NCBI GenBank assembly: GCA_015232565.1
Contig: JADFZK010000013.1
Location: 1 to 61,791, forward strand
Origin: Candidatus Omnitrophota bacterium
GTDB lineage: Bacteria; Omnitrophota; Gorgyraeia; Zapsychrales; Fredricksoniimonadaceae
Direction: 5' to 3'
Length of the DNA stretch: 61,791 nt
Part shown: positions 27,001-35,068 of the stretch, piece by piece
How positions within the stretch are numbered: the stretch's first letter is position 1
Layout of the letters: every line of letters begins with the position of its first letter
The notes under the pieces: generated by a model
Told to the model about the DNA's origin: nothing
Database searches by the model: none
Seen by the model: only the letters and a program-made list of their open reading frames with translations
Program-made: the position numbers and the translations under genes

Positions 27001-27544
27001 GATAACGGTTTATTACGATAAAGGTCGAGACAGAGGGGTTCCACCGGTCGATTCGTTAGACTCGGTCCAGCTTGGTCTTGACGTGGCGGGGATGGCACCT
27101 GGGATTGGTGCTTTGCCTGATATTGTTAGTGGCGGAATAAGCTTGTTCAGAGGTAATTATCTTGGTTTTGGATTGTCGGTGCTTTCGGCAGTGCCTGTAT
27201 TAGGCGATTTTGCATCTGCGGGTAATATTTCAAAAAGAGTATTTTGGTCTGGGAAAGGTGCGGAACGAGCAGCAATGAACTTTGCAAAAGGTGTTAATGC
27301 GACAACCTTAGAAATGACAGCTGTTGGTAAAAACTTAATAGCAGCTGATAAAATGACTAGTTCATTTAATAAGATGGCCTGGCGAAATGCGTCGGCAGAC
27401 TTTGCACGTGGTGCCTCTGGTGAAGTTCATGTCTTTCATAGCATATATGGTGTTAGAACGGCAAGTACTTGGGCTGAGACTGAGTATGGAATCTTGAAGA
27501 ACAATAGGAATGTTTCTCGTATTATTTATCATAATGTTGAATAG
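21074..27544 (+). CDS. Giant secreted SpvB/VCBS/RHS-repeat polymorphic toxin protein
   Basis: 2156 aa from ATG 21074 (GAAAGGAG upstream; the frame continues to 20984). Order: Sec signal peptide (~1-26), Thr-rich stretch, SpvB-type domain (from ~106; PEGRGGITPPLQLTWSP), a beta-rich insert (~379-489), six Ca2+-binding-type VCBS repeats (~498-755; DFNGDGKTD and variants), YD/RHS repeats (~780-1820), and the RHS core end YFGARYYSPKIGRF...DPTG (~1829-1873). After a Ser/Gly/Tyr linker comes a hydrophobic pre-toxin segment (~1999-2050) and a ~100-residue C-terminal module (FWSGKGAE, TLEMTAVGK, FARGASGEVHVF, IIYHNVE) of the kind swapped between polymorphic toxins. The shell should encapsulate the toxin as in Tc/RHS proteins. 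Toxin activity unknown. The small gene 20 nt downstream is the likely immunity gene. Confidence 0.9.
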   Translation: MPSLLMKRSILFGLLLFLVSTGSSFAGSATTTTTPTTTTATTTKTTVSTATKTSSKVALTDLLGGTVKSAASTKTPVAKGVVSAMSASGSGTGLDTGIQNVGKTVMVDQRSGGAGVSVPLYIPEGRGGITPPLQLTWSPTAGDGPFGWGWSMDMGSVVRNTKNGVPKYDATDTFIATLGGKSYELVSIGNNEYRSKFDDDRMQFFFINGVWSAKGRSGTTYYFGSRPGSTVNDGGSKVFRWKLDRIEDLFRNVLVVDYGADESYEVRYGLKSGLSTLTDVNDKSNFAYVINVIAQSVNRSDVSTEYKPGFAVSKKRLVSTITIIGGGNLMKKYSFSYASSGSTNRTLLKNVSETGSDGVTAQSVVNLQYNNMETLEYSLKFINDPLQGEDQWRVVLGGNSSKYLYVNAPKKVLLYYYQDNPSVKWWIRLYLNGSEVFSKESEDRSARGSFTISLNKGYNYLDFQTGCWGNCDFGLTGFDDQVDLLTSSQVIIPQLAGDFNGDGKTDVATYFSDTSSIKVALSDGLNFLPKTTWIESFSKDKKLILGDFNADGKVDIAAYDSSARTVRVALSDGAKFTDSGIWLNNVPLGADVYAGDFNGDGRSDLYMMTRPSGWQVQLAQSTGTGFQTGDSYTPQMGSTNAAIIPGDFNGDGLTDLISFDSAMGNWEFQLNINGFGNTGIYSVGGFAEGKAPAIADFNHDGKTDIGYFDAANKTIYYWPSINGGFGVAQTLSFSFTLTDPATTQLQTADFNGDGILDYMVFNNSGKVEIALSGDTKFNDLLTSYDNNHGGKVDIEYGSSADEKNKYMPFTVPVVKKVTVSDGLGNAVASTYSYDGGYWDSAEREYYGFKETRVTDSLGNYALAQYNQDNLYMRGRIDRTAMYDKNGKILRESRSQWNNDPVIPGREDARFVTPKRVDNFVYDTPTSGLRTAQEFVFDVPLGLLNETRDLGEVDFRTGLDKGEDLVRTTMTYNNNPALGLTGFAASRSSYDKKDVLIAREWNTYDNAADYTTPVQKGLITQKKIWNVVQGSERDLVYEYTYNDYGAITKTKDPKSGTSEVIYDTTFAMFPLVKHNAKQQEAVNTFYGINGVPLTGGIWGALQSTTDINQKKGTYFYDTLGRVTSVVSPLDSTAYPTTSYEYIDQPNYRLVISHSRVEHNAPATLDSYTFYDGLGRPVAQKSPTAVSSQWAVSGHVVYNSRGEVSKKLLPYLSSKPAAELELPDPAKPGTVFEYDALGRTVKVTYPDGTYANSIYTGLSVTSYDPNGHRRMNALDARGRVTSAVEYVGADGRCPLYPNTSFMPYGVTRYVYDIQGNLVKVIDARSNVTEMVYDQLGRKVAMKDTDMGVVRYSYDDNGNLVTQTDALGQIKSFVYDDLNRVTFKSTLNAQTPVTPVTYHYDMNPNGVGRLSEVTYNADKATFSYDDLGQEIASTKTINGAAYGTGRVFDALGRMKEVTYPDAAVVKYRFNTAGQLNRVKFTRTMDVGGETWVSTKDIVTDIQYAVNGQINSKTLGNGVTITYTYDPLNFRLKELVSKNTKGETLQRLNYFYDYVGNVTKVVDGVTAITRTLRYDELNRMTYSDGREGPMYYSYDNIGNMIKKGALTYTYGTSCYKPWPASLPGTGGTTGGTTGGAADACSGPGPHAVVAISDGTNMSYDANGNMSEMQTPAEAKFFSYDTDNRLIRVEKRSKLGFATIATLFTYDGDGGRTGKTSVQNVVSPSTGMVVSTITIPTRYVGEIYEENQGGKVDYIFEGGSRLAAWDGQSMRFFLGDHLGSTNVVADDQGGIKERIEFTPWGEKSFIDTPGSQTEKAWLFFTGKMVDEETGLIYFGARYYSPKIGRFITADTIVPSPYNPQTLNRYSYCNNNPLTLVDPTGHWPKYLTKVNKILGHLMDSWGQVTGGDWSGEAYASVTVGDNSSTQNSGSTKNRSYSGSSSGNSYSGNSYSGSDGYSYSIFDPVLARLSAGPSRSLIVDLGKITVYYDKGRDRGVPPVDSLDSVQLGLDVAGMAPGIGALPDIVSGGISLFRGNYLGFGLSVLSAVPVLGDFASAGNISKRVFWSGKGAERAAMNFAKGVNATTLEMTAVGKNLIAADKMTSSFNKMAWRNASADFARGASGEVHVFHSIYGVRTASTWAETEYGILKNNRNVSRIIYHNVE

Positions 27545-27564
27545 CTTTTTGGAGAGGCTTTAAT

Positions 27565-27828
27565 ATGGTAAGCAATTTACAATTTCCTCGTGTTCGTCGA
27601 ATGATGGATGGACGGTCTGGCGAGTTGTTTTATGAGGAAGAAGGTCGTTTTGTTTCAACATATATCGAAATGTCTGGTGATCTTAAATATACCTTTTTGG
27701 TTTGGCTTGAAGATATTAAGAGTAAAGAATGGTCCAGCGGTGAGAAAATAACAGAATCTGATTTTGAAAGGATCCGGATTGCGTTCATGGAATGGGCAAA
27801 AGAGAAGGGAATAGAATGTCAATGGTAG
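27565..27828 (+). CDS. Candidate immunity protein for the upstream RHS toxin
   Basis: 87 aa, cytosolic, no signal peptide. GGAGAGG lies 8 nt before ATG 27565. Acidic, with a short beta-rich half (ELFYEEEGRFVSTYIEMSGDLKYTFLVWLEDI) and an acidic/Trp-rich helix (FERIRIAFMEWAKEKGIECQW). No family recognised. The evidence for immunity is positional: toxin genes of this type are followed by a small cognate gene. Its AT-rich base composition matches the toxin tail rather than the RHS core, as expected when the pair moves together. Confidence 0.65.
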   Translation: MVSNLQFPRVRRMMDGRSGELFYEEEGRFVSTYIEMSGDLKYTFLVWLEDIKSKEWSSGEKITESDFERIRIAFMEWAKEKGIECQW

Positions 27829-27964
27829 TTGGAAACACCGAAGTATAATTCTTTGCTCTGAATTAATCTTTTGGCATACAGATATTTGGCAATAAGATAA
27901 AGGTTAATTATGGCTATTTGTTGTCCACCCGACGAAGCCTGCATAAGAACGCAGGAGTGTTGTT

Positions 27965-28096
27965 ATGGGTCGTGATTGCAGAATTCATTATCCGGGTTTA
28001 ATCTATCATGTTGGTAATCAAGGAAATAACCGACAGGCGGTATTTTTTGAGCCGGATGATTAGCAGCATTATCTCGGACGAGCAAAACCTCTATAA
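27965..28096 (+). pseudogene. N-terminal remnant of a REP-associated (Y1, IS200-like) transposase
   Basis: From ATG 27965 the frame reads 32 codons (RIHYPGLIYHVGNQGNNRQAVFF) and hits TAG 28061, where the family has a Tyr; reading through gives QHYLGRAK before another stop at 28094. The RAYT family starts with this pattern, but the catalytic HUH and Tyr regions are missing. A small hairpin CCTGC/GCAGG precedes the ATG, as usual near RAYT genes. The remaining ~220 nt to the hipB promoter hold no gene that I can see. Confidence 0.75.
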
Positions 28097-28322
28097 GCAA
28101 GGTGAATTACAGTAGTGGGCAACTACAAGGATTTCTTGTTAGTTCGCCGTGAGGGCGGTCGTGATGTATGGCGTCGTCGCATTTCATTGATTTTGTGTAA
28201 TAGGTTTCTGCACACTTTTCCAACTATCCATAATAGATATCAAGAATAGCATTAATAATATATCCTTTAAGCTATCTAGTATCAATACATCGAATTAACA
28301 TGCCCCAATAGGCGTGTAGCGC

Positions 28323-28351
28323 TTGACATGTTCTAAGGAAAATGGTATAGT
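28323..28351 (+). promoter_or_regulatory. hipBA promoter, with adjacent inverted repeat
   Basis: TTGACA (28323-28328), 17-nt spacer, TATAGT (28346-28351). Just upstream, ACATGCC (28298-28304) and GGCGTGT (28311-28317) form an inverted repeat with one G-T pair, a possible HipB operator. The E. coli TATCC-N8-GGATA operator form is not seen. Confidence 0.75.
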
Positions 28352-28379
28352 TCTTGTAGGAAAAGAAACGGAGAGAGCT

Positions 28380-28697
28380 ATGGACTATTATTCGATGAAC
28401 GATGAAGGTGTTTTGCAAGAGCTCGGCAGCAGGATCCGCGGCAAACGATTGTCCTCCAATATATCCCAAAACATGCTGGCTTCCCGGGCGGGAGTGTCCT
28501 TAAAAGTCATTCAAAACATTGAGTATGGCAAGACGGCCACGATAACCGGTTTCTTACGCGTAATGAGGGCGCTTAATGCCCTGGAACATCTGGATAGCTT
28601 TCTTCCCCAAGTGCGTTTCCGGCCTAGCGAGCTTATTAAATTGGAAGGGAAACGCCGCCAACGGGCGTCAAGGGCGATATTGACGGAAGGGAATTAA
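28380..28697 (+). CDS. hipB: HipB-like antitoxin, XRE-family DNA-binding protein
   Basis: 105 aa. Helix-turn-helix at residues ~15-70: LGSRIRGKRLSSNISQNMLASRAGVSLKVIQNIEYGKTATITGFLRVMRAL. It should bind its promoter and inhibit the HipA kinase. ATG 28380 has GGAGAG 3-4 nt before; the frame runs back to 28323 but that would put the start on the -35 element. hipA starts 2 nt after the stop, the canonical order. Confidence 0.9.
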   Translation: MDYYSMNDEGVLQELGSRIRGKRLSSNISQNMLASRAGVSLKVIQNIEYGKTATITGFLRVMRALNALEHLDSFLPQVRFRPSELIKLEGKRRQRASRAILTEGN

Positions 28698-28699
28698 AT

Positions 28700-30025
28700 A
28701 TGGCCAATGATCAAAAAAGCGCCCTGGGTGCAACGGTCCTTCTTTGGGGAGAACCGGTTGGTTCGGTCTTTTGGAATAACCAAACCAATGCGGCCGAGTT
28801 TGAATATGACGCAACGTTTATAAAAAAAGGTTTTCAGGTTGCGCCTATAAAGATGCCGTTGTCGAACGAGATCTATTCGTTCCCAGCGCATTTAAATCAA
28901 AGTTTAAACGCTCTCCCTGGCCTGCTTGCGGATTCATTGCCTGATAGATTTGGCCACGCTTTGATGGATGCCTGGCTCAGAATGCAAGGGCGACCGGCGG
29001 GGTCATTAAATCCGGTAGAACAGCTTTGTTATGTTGGCACGCGAGGTATGGGGGCCCTTGAGTACCGCCCCGCAATTAATACCGGAACTCTGGATTCCAT
29101 CCCATTGGCCATTGCCGAGCTGACCGGGATTGCAGCTTCTGTGCTCGATAAAAAGAATGAGCTGTCCGTAAATGTACTTAATAATCCTGCGGATGCATTA
29201 TTATCATTGATCCAGATAGGGTCTTCTGCGGGGGGGAATCGGGCCAAAGCTATTATTGCCTTAAATCCATCCACGGGGGAAGTGCGGTCGGGGCAGACCG
29301 CTGTTCCGGACGGATTTGAACACTGGATCCTCAAGTTTGACGGGGCTAATGAACGATCTTTAGGCGATCCCGTTGGTGTCGGCAGAATTGAATATGCGTA
29401 TCATTTAATGGCCTTGGAAGCCGGTATAAAGATGATGCCTTGTCGTTTGTTGGAAGAGAGTGGCCGGGCTCATTTTATGACCAAGCGGTTCGATCGACTT
29501 TCAGGGAACGCCAAGCTTCATGTTCAGTCACTATGTGCGTTACAACATTACGACCATAGTTTGGTTCAGGTTTATAGTTACGAGCAAGTCTTCTCTACGA
29601 TCCAGCAATTAAGGCTAGGGAATGAGTCCAGTCAGGAAATGTACCGGCGCATGGTTTTTAACATCCTGGCGCGCAACCAGGACGATCATACAAAGAACAT
29701 AGCTTTTGTGATGAATAAAGCCGGCGAGTGGCAACTAAGCCCGGCATTTGATATGGTTTGGCAATATAGCCCTCAGGGGCGTTATACCAGCGTTCACCAG
29801 TTAAGTGCCAATGGGAAGCGCAATAATTTCTCTATTGCAGACTTGGAGAAAGTTGCGGATTCATGGGGAATCTATAAAGCAAAAGAGATCCGCCATCAGG
29901 TATCAGAATCGGTGGCCAGCTGGCCCCGGTTCGCTAAAAAAGCCGGAGTAGAATCGCAGACAATTGAAAGCCTTGGAAAGACGTACAGGCTTTCACTCTT
30001 CAAGCGGACTGCTGTTTCAAATTAG
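28700..30025 (+). CDS. hipA: HipA-family Ser/Thr kinase toxin
   Basis: 441 aa, near the E. coli HipA length (440). HipA phosphorylates a glutamyl-tRNA synthetase and induces persistence. N-terminal subdomain with FPAHLNQSLNALPGLLADSLPDRFG; ATP-binding core with SAGGNRAKA and WILKFDGANERSLGD; catalytic loop ILARNQDDHTKNIAF with the Asp and Asn; metal-binding LSPAFDMVW. All key residues look intact, so an active kinase. Followed by a short gap and an unrelated AbrB/RelE pair. Confidence 0.93.
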   Translation: MANDQKSALGATVLLWGEPVGSVFWNNQTNAAEFEYDATFIKKGFQVAPIKMPLSNEIYSFPAHLNQSLNALPGLLADSLPDRFGHALMDAWLRMQGRPAGSLNPVEQLCYVGTRGMGALEYRPAINTGTLDSIPLAIAELTGIAASVLDKKNELSVNVLNNPADALLSLIQIGSSAGGNRAKAIIALNPSTGEVRSGQTAVPDGFEHWILKFDGANERSLGDPVGVGRIEYAYHLMALEAGIKMMPCRLLEESGRAHFMTKRFDRLSGNAKLHVQSLCALQHYDHSLVQVYSYEQVFSTIQQLRLGNESSQEMYRRMVFNILARNQDDHTKNIAFVMNKAGEWQLSPAFDMVWQYSPQGRYTSVHQLSANGKRNNFSIADLEKVADSWGIYKAKEIRHQVSESVASWPRFAKKAGVESQTIESLGKTYRLSLFKRTAVSN

Positions 30026-30104
30026 TTGAACCAGAAACTTAGGAATGTCTACGTTGAGAGTGAAAGTCAATATCAGCGATTAAGCCGGTTGTTACATTAC
30101 CCAC

Positions 30105-30133
30105 TTGTTACGGATGCTAAAGTGTGCTATCCT
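30105..30133 (+). promoter_or_regulatory. Promoter of the AbrB/RelE module
   Basis: TTGTTA (30105-30110), 17-nt spacer, TATCCT (30128-30133); predicted start near 30140, short leader with GAAAGGAG before ATG 30162. Confidence 0.6.
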
Positions 30134-30161
30134 TTCAATAGAAAAGAAAGGAGCAAAGACT

Positions 30162-30401
30162 ATGTTATTGACCATCGATTCCCGCAAAAGGATCCCTCTG
30201 GGCAAGGTTCTTCCCGACAATGACGTCACCTTGTTTGAGGCCACGGTTGAGGGCGGGCGGATCATACTGGAGCCTATGCGTGCGGTTCCCGAGAGAGAGG
30301 CCTGGTTGTACAAGAACCCTAAAGCCCTGGCTTCCGTAATGAAGGGGCTTAAGGACTCCGCCGGGGGAAGAGTTAAGACTTATATTTCAAAAGAGAAATA
30401 G
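30162..30401 (+). CDS. AbrB/MazE-type antitoxin
   Basis: 79 aa. Swapped-hairpin AbrB-like N-terminus: LLTIDSRKRIPLGKVLPDNDVTLFEATVEGGRIILEPM, then a C-terminal toxin-binding tail (AWLYKNPKALASVMKGLKDSA). GAAAGGAG is well placed before ATG 30162, favoured over the upstream ATG 30105 that coincides with the -35 element. It should neutralise the downstream RelE-like toxin and repress the operon. Confidence 0.85.
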   Translation: MLLTIDSRKRIPLGKVLPDNDVTLFEATVEGGRIILEPMRAVPEREAWLYKNPKALASVMKGLKDSAGGRVKTYISKEK

Positions 30402-30403
30402 CC

Positions 30404-30694
30404 ATGTTCAAGGTCTTAACAACAGTGTCCTTCGATGAAGATTTTGTTGCCTTGCGCCAACAGAAGTCAATGGCCGCCAGGGTCAAGGCGATCGACAAGA
30501 CGCTCAAGTTTCTGTTAAACCCAAGGCATCCCGGCCTACAAACGCACGAGTTTACTTCACTCAAGGGCCCGAACGGTGAGAAGGTTTTTGAGGCGTATGC
30601 CCAGCAGAACACGCCCGCGGCTTATCGTGTATTCTGGCATTATGGGCCAGGCAGAAATGAAATCACCGTTATCGCGTTCACAGCTCACCCCTAG
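30404..30694 (+). CDS. RelE/ParE-superfamily toxin
   Basis: 96 aa, 2 nt after the antitoxin stop. The fold is indicated by FDEDFVALRQQ, a two-helix hairpin (SMAARVKAIDKTLKFLLNPRHPG), HEFTSLKGPNGEKVFEAYAQ and the closing AYRVFWHYGPGRNEITVIAFTAHP strands. Such toxins cleave mRNA at the ribosome or poison gyrase; the basic/His residues near the C-terminus favour a nuclease but do not settle it. Confidence 0.85.
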   Translation: MFKVLTTVSFDEDFVALRQQKSMAARVKAIDKTLKFLLNPRHPGLQTHEFTSLKGPNGEKVFEAYAQQNTPAAYRVFWHYGPGRNEITVIAFTAHP

Positions 30695-30852
30695 GGGTTC
30701 CAAGGGACATTGAACAAATAAACGGACTTTTGAATCGTATCTTGGCAATGGTTAGGGCCATTTCTCTGCGATGGGCTTCGCTATCATTGCTCAATTTTAA
30801 GATTGTTCTATAATTTTGTGCTACTTCTATGTTAGGAGTTTCGGGCACACCG

Positions 30853-33800
30853 CTATAACAACGGCGCCAGCCATTTTTGGGCCGTGGGTCGGGGCCAGTT
30901 TTTTCTTTTGGCGTAGTCTTCCAGCTGGTCCGGGCCGATCGATCCGATATGAAAGTATTGCGCATCCGGATGGGCAAAATAGTGCCCGCAGACTGAAGAC
31001 GCCGGGGTCATCATAAAACTGTCGGTCAGAGTTATGCCGGTGTGGGCGGTGGCGTTCAATAGCTGGAACACTCCGGCTTTTTCGGTATGGTCCGGGGCCG
31101 ACGGGTAGCCTTGCGCCGGTCGGATACCTTGATATTCTTCGGCGATCATTTCATTGTAGGACAATTTCTCCATAGCGGCGTAGCCCCAGTATTCCTTGCG
31201 GACCTTCTCATGCAGGTATTCCGCCAGGGCTTCTGCCAGGCGGTCGGCCAGCACTTTTACCATCAGGGTTTTGTAGTCGTCGTTAGCAAAATATTCCAGA
31301 GCTTTTTCGAGGCCGGCGCCGCCGGTAGCCGCGAAAGCGCCGATATAGTCTTTTATGCCGCTGGTGTGGGGCGCAATAAAATCGGCCAGGCAGAAATAGG
31401 GCTGGTGTTCAACATTCTTTAATATCTGCTGACGCAGGAAAGCGCAGGTGGCCAGCGGCTGGTTCCGGCGCTCATCCGCGTAAACCACAACATCATCGCT
31501 AATACTGTTGGCCGGGAAGAGGCCAATTACTCCCTGGCAAGTCAGTAGTTTCTTCCGGCTGATCTCCTCCAGCATGGTTTGTCCGTCATTGAAAAGTTTT
31601 TGCGCTTCCTGCCCGTTAGCGGGGTTTTGGAATATTTGCGGATGCCGGCCTTTAAGCCCCCAGGACAAAAAGAAGAATGACCAGTCAATGTAGGGGCGCA
31701 TGGCTTCCAGGGAGATATCATTAAAGGATTGTACGCCGAGCCGGGCCGGTGTGGTGATCCGGGCTGTGGACCAGTCGGGCTTAAAACCCTGGTTACGGGC
31801 GGTTTCCAGGCTTACCAGTTGCCGCTGGTTTTTGATCTGGGCAAAACTGGCGCGCAGGGACTCCTGGTGGTCGGTGTTCCGGGCAATGTAAGCGCCTTTA
31901 AGGCGCGCGTCGAGAAGATTGCGGCAAACTCCCACGCCGCGGGAAGCGTCTTTCACATAAACTACCGGCCCCTGATAGGCCGGGGCTATTCTGACCGCGG
32001 TATGATTCTCGGATGTAGTGGCTCCGCCTATAAGCAGGGGGATGGTAAAACCGTTCTTTTGCATTTCACTGGCCACTGTCACCATCTCATCCAGAGAGGG
32101 CGTGATCAAACCCGACAGGCCGATGATATCGGCCTGGTGTTCTTTGGCGGCGGCAATTATTTTATCGCAGGAAACCATCACGCCAATATCGATGATCTCA
32201 AAATTGTTACAAGCCAGGACCACGCCGGCAATGTTCTTGCCGATATCGTGGACGTCGCCTTTTACCGTGGCCATGATTATCTTGCCATTACTTTTGGAAC
32301 TGCCGGCTTTATCCTGCTCGATCATGGGCTGAAGGAATGCCACTGCTTTTTTCATGACCCGTGCGCTTTTGACTACTTGCGGCAGGAACATCTTGCCCGC
32401 GCCGAACAGGTCGCCTACATGGTTCATGCCGGCCATTAACGGCCCCTCGATTATCAAAAGCGGGCGGGGATATTTTGCCAGCGCTTCGTTCAGGTCGGCC
32501 TCGATAAAATCAGTAAGGCCTTTTACCAAAGCATGGGCCAGGCGTTCTTCCACCGGCGTATTGCGCCAGGCCTGGTCCTCGGCCGTTTTCTTGTCTTTGG
32601 AACGGAAGGTTTCCACAAAAGTTACCAGGCGTTCGGTGGCGTCGCTGCGGCGGTTTAAGATCACGTCTTCCACCCGTGCCAAAAGGTCCTGGGGTATTTC
32701 GTCATAAACGCCCACCATACCGGCATTCACAATGCCCATGTCCAGGCCGGCTTTAATAGCGTGGTAAAGAAAGACCGAGTGCATGGCTTCCCGGATAGGG
32801 TCGTTGCCGCGGAAAGAAAAAGACACATTGCTTACCCCGCCGGAAATGCGCACATGGGGAAGAGTGCGTTTGATCTCGCGTACGGCTTCGATAAAATCCA
32901 AAGCGTAATTGTTGTGGGCTTCGATCCCGGTGGCGACCGCAAAAATGTTGGGGTCGAAGATAATATCTTCCGGAGCAATGCCGGCTTGCCTGGTGAGCAG
33001 ATTGTAAGCCCGGGTGCATATGGCTATCTTGCGCTGTTTGGTATCGGCCTGGCCGTCTTCATCGAAGGCCATTACTACTATTGCCGCACCGTATTTTCGG
33101 ATCGCGGCGGCTCGGGCCAGAAAGGCCGCTTCACCTTCCTTGAGCGAGATAGAATTCACAATGCCTTTGCCTTGCACGCATTTCAGGCCGGCTTCAATAA
33201 CGTCCCATTTGGACGAATCGATCATTATCGGTACCCGGGCGATATCGGGCTCGGCGGCTATCAGATTAAGGAATTTGACCATGGCGGCTTTGGAGTCCAG
33301 CATGGCTTCGTCCATATTTATGTCTATGGCCTGGGCGCCGTTCTCTACCTGCTGGCGGGCGACCGCGAGCGCTTCGTCGTAGTTGCCGTCGATAATAAGC
33401 CGGGCGAATTTCTTGGAGCCCGTAACATTGGTGCGTTCGCCGATGTTAAGAAAAATGGCGCCTTTGCGCAGTACCAGCGGTTCCAGTCCGGAATAAGAAG
33501 AAACCGGCTCTATTTGCGGAAGCGGGCGGGGCGGCAGGTCTTTTACCGCCGCGCTGATGGCTTTAATATGGTCCGGGGATGATCCGCAACAGCCGCCCAC
33601 AATATTGACCAGCTTGTTCTCGGCGAATTCCCTTACCAGGGCGGCCATTTCTGCGGGGGTTTGATCGTATTGCCCAAATTGGTTGGGGAGCCCCGCGTTA
33701 GGATAAGCGCTGATATAACAATTGGCCAGCCGGGAAAGTTCGGCCAGGTGCGGGCGCATATCTTTTGCGCCCAGCGCGCAATTGAAGCCAAAAGCCAGCG

Positions 33801-34533
33801 GTTGGGCGTGTTTTAACGATATCCAGAAAGCTTCGGCGGTCTGTCCGGAAAGCGTGCGGCCGGAAGCGTCGGTTATAGTGCCGGAAATAATGATCGGCAG
33901 GGGTTGGGTCGCTGTTTCATTATACGAAAGCGCGGCGAATACCGCGGCCTTGGCGTTTAGAGTATCGAAAATGGTTTCGATCAGGAAAAGATCGGCTCCG
34001 GCGGAAGCCAGGGCCTGGATCTGTTCCAGGTAAGCCGCAGTGAGCTGGTCGAAGTTTACCGCGCGGTAGGAAGGATCGTTAACATCCGGCGATATGGATG
34101 CCGTGCGGTTGGTCGGCCCGATAGATCCCGCGACAAAACGCGGCTGGCGGGGGTCTTTCCGGGTGAATTTGTCGGCCGCGGCGCGGGCTAGTTTGACGGA
34201 AGCTATATTCAGTTCCCGCACCAGGCTTTCCATATGGTAATCCGCCAGGCTGATGGCGTTAGCATTAAAAGTGTTGGATTCAATAATATCCGCTCCGGCT
34301 TCCAGATATTGTTCGTGAATGCCCTGAATGACCTCCGGCCGGGTGAGTGACAGCAAGTCATTGTTGCCCTTAAGGTCCGAGGCCCAGTCCCGGAAGCGCC
34401 CGGAAACGCCTCCGCGATAATCGCTCTCGGTCAATTGGTGGCGCTGGATCATGGTGCCCATGGCTCCGTCGAGTATCAGGATGCGGCGGTTCATTTCCCG
34501 GGCAATTGCGGTGGGTAGTGGTATTTTATTCAT
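30853..34533 (-). CDS. metH: Cobalamin-dependent methionine synthase
   Basis: 1226 aa, one residue shorter than E. coli MetH. Domains in order: homocysteine-binding barrel with zinc cysteines (FGFNCALGA and GGCCGS); pterin-binding barrel ([15 protein letters not shown]); cap and B12-binding Rossmann domain with the cobalt-ligand motif DVHDIGKN, then LSGLITPSL and LLIGGATTS; reactivation domain with [12 protein letters not shown]. Transfers methyl from methyltetrahydrofolate to homocysteine. It is the obvious user of cobalamin salvaged by the operon at 13-20 kb. Start: ATG 34533 next to a promoter that leaves almost no leader. No cobalamin or SAM riboswitch precedes it. Confidence 0.98.
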   Translation of the reverse strand: MNKIPLPTAIAREMNRRILILDGAMGTMIQRHQLTESDYRGGVSGRFRDWASDLKGNNDLLSLTRPEVIQGIHEQYLEAGADIIESNTFNANAISLADYHMESLVRELNIASVKLARAAADKFTRKDPRQPRFVAGSIGPTNRTASISPDVNDPSYRAVNFDQLTAAYLEQIQALASAGADLFLIETIFDTLNAKAAVFAALSYNETATQPLPIIISGTITDASGRTLSGQTAEAFWISLKHAQPLAFGFNCALGAKDMRPHLAELSRLANCYISAYPNAGLPNQFGQYDQTPAEMAALVREFAENKLVNIVGGCCGSSPDHIKAISAAVKDLPPRPLPQIEPVSSYSGLEPLVLRKGAIFLNIGERTNVTGSKKFARLIIDGNYDEALAVARQQVENGAQAIDINMDEAMLDSKAAMVKFLNLIAAEPDIARVPIMIDSSKWDVIEAGLKCVQGKGIVNSISLKEGEAAFLARAAAIRKYGAAIVVMAFDEDGQADTKQRKIAICTRAYNLLTRQAGIAPEDIIFDPNIFAVATGIEAHNNYALDFIEAVREIKRTLPHVRISGGVSNVSFSFRGNDPIREAMHSVFLYHAIKAGLDMGIVNAGMVGVYDEIPQDLLARVEDVILNRRSDATERLVTFVETFRSKDKKTAEDQAWRNTPVEERLAHALVKGLTDFIEADLNEALAKYPRPLLIIEGPLMAGMNHVGDLFGAGKMFLPQVVKSARVMKKAVAFLQPMIEQDKAGSSKSNGKIIMATVKGDVHDIGKNIAGVVLACNNFEIIDIGVMVSCDKIIAAAKEHQADIIGLSGLITPSLDEMVTVASEMQKNGFTIPLLIGGATTSENHTAVRIAPAYQGPVVYVKDASRGVGVCRNLLDARLKGAYIARNTDHQESLRASFAQIKNQRQLVSLETARNQGFKPDWSTARITTPARLGVQSFNDISLEAMRPYIDWSFFFLSWGLKGRHPQIFQNPANGQEAQKLFNDGQTMLEEISRKKLLTCQGVIGLFPANSISDDVVVYADERRNQPLATCAFLRQQILKNVEHQPYFCLADFIAPHTSGIKDYIGAFAATGGAGLEKALEYFANDDYKTLMVKVLADRLAEALAEYLHEKVRKEYWGYAAMEKLSYNEMIAEEYQGIRPAQGYPSAPDHTEKAGVFQLLNATAHTGITLTDSFMMTPASSVCGHYFAHPDAQYFHIGSIGPDQLEDYAKRKNWPRPTAQKWLAPLL

Positions 34534-34540
34534 AGCGTAA

Positions 34541-34569
34541 ACAATAAAGTAAAGTTATATTGATGTCAA
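34541..34569 (-). promoter_or_regulatory. metH: metH promoter, near-leaderless
   Basis: On the minus strand: TTGACA (34569-34564), 17-nt spacer, TATTGT (34546-34541). Seven nt separate the -10 from the metH ATG at 34533, so the transcript starts on or next to the start codon. Confidence 0.8.
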
Positions 34570-34720
34570 TGGCAGACTGAATATCCCGGCTTTCCTTGGG
34601 CGGTTGATTTTATTATTTGGTGCTATCGGGAATGCGTTTTTCCATTAGAATACTAGCCGCTCAAGTTGGCACCGGTTAATAATGTCCGGGATCTGGCGTC
34701 ATTTAAATTGAAGGAGCAAA

Positions 34721-35068
34721 ATGTCATATCCAGAAAGCTTCAATAATTTGCGCAGTGATTCACGCGTTAGTTCCGAATTGCCGGCCCGCCTCAGCATCGG
34801 TTCCCAGTTAACCTTGAACGGCCGGTTGAAAGACTTGTCCTTAAAAAGCGCCTTTATCCGGATCAAGCACAGCGTGTATGTCCAGCTTAATGACGAAGTC
34901 GGCTTTGCTATCCAGATTTCCATGAATAATGCGGAGGAGCTTATAGAGGGTATGGCTCGTATTTCGCGTATCGCCGGCGGGGAAGGCCTGGCGATCTATT
35001 TTACCCGGATGGAAGAGCCTTCCATCAGGCGTTTAAAAGAACTTTTGAAATCGATGGGGGTTTGTTAA
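34721..35068 (+). CDS. PilZ-domain protein
   Basis: 115 aa single-domain PilZ protein, a cyclic-di-GMP receptor fold. The RxxxR motif is R11-S-D-S-R15; the second motif D/N-x-S-x-x-G appears as DLSLKSA, with Ala in place of Gly, which may weaken ligand binding. The C-terminus carries a basic helix (SIRRLKELLKSMG). GAAGGAG sits before ATG 34721. Abuts the TrpB2 gene with no gap, which is an odd pairing of a signalling and a metabolic protein. Confidence 0.85.
   Translation: MSYPESFNNLRSDSRVSSELPARLSIGSQLTLNGRLKDLSLKSAFIRIKHSVYVQLNDEVGFAIQISMNNAEELIEGMARISRIAGGEGLAIYFTRMEEPSIRRLKELLKSMGVC

Noticed and set aside
30026..30223. 65-aa frame after hipA
   Set aside because: Overlaps the promoter and RBS of the AbrB-like gene and has no coding features.
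30678..30977. 99-aa minus-strand frame past the metH 3' end
   Set aside because: Runs through the intergenic gap into metH in another frame; no start signal and no recognisable domain.
32761..33582. 273-aa plus-strand frame opposite metH
   Set aside because: Antisense to the conserved pterin-binding part of metH; no family features.
34534..34720. Possible SAM or cobalamin riboswitch upstream of metH
   Set aside because: Promoter leaves no leader, and no aptamer core is present.
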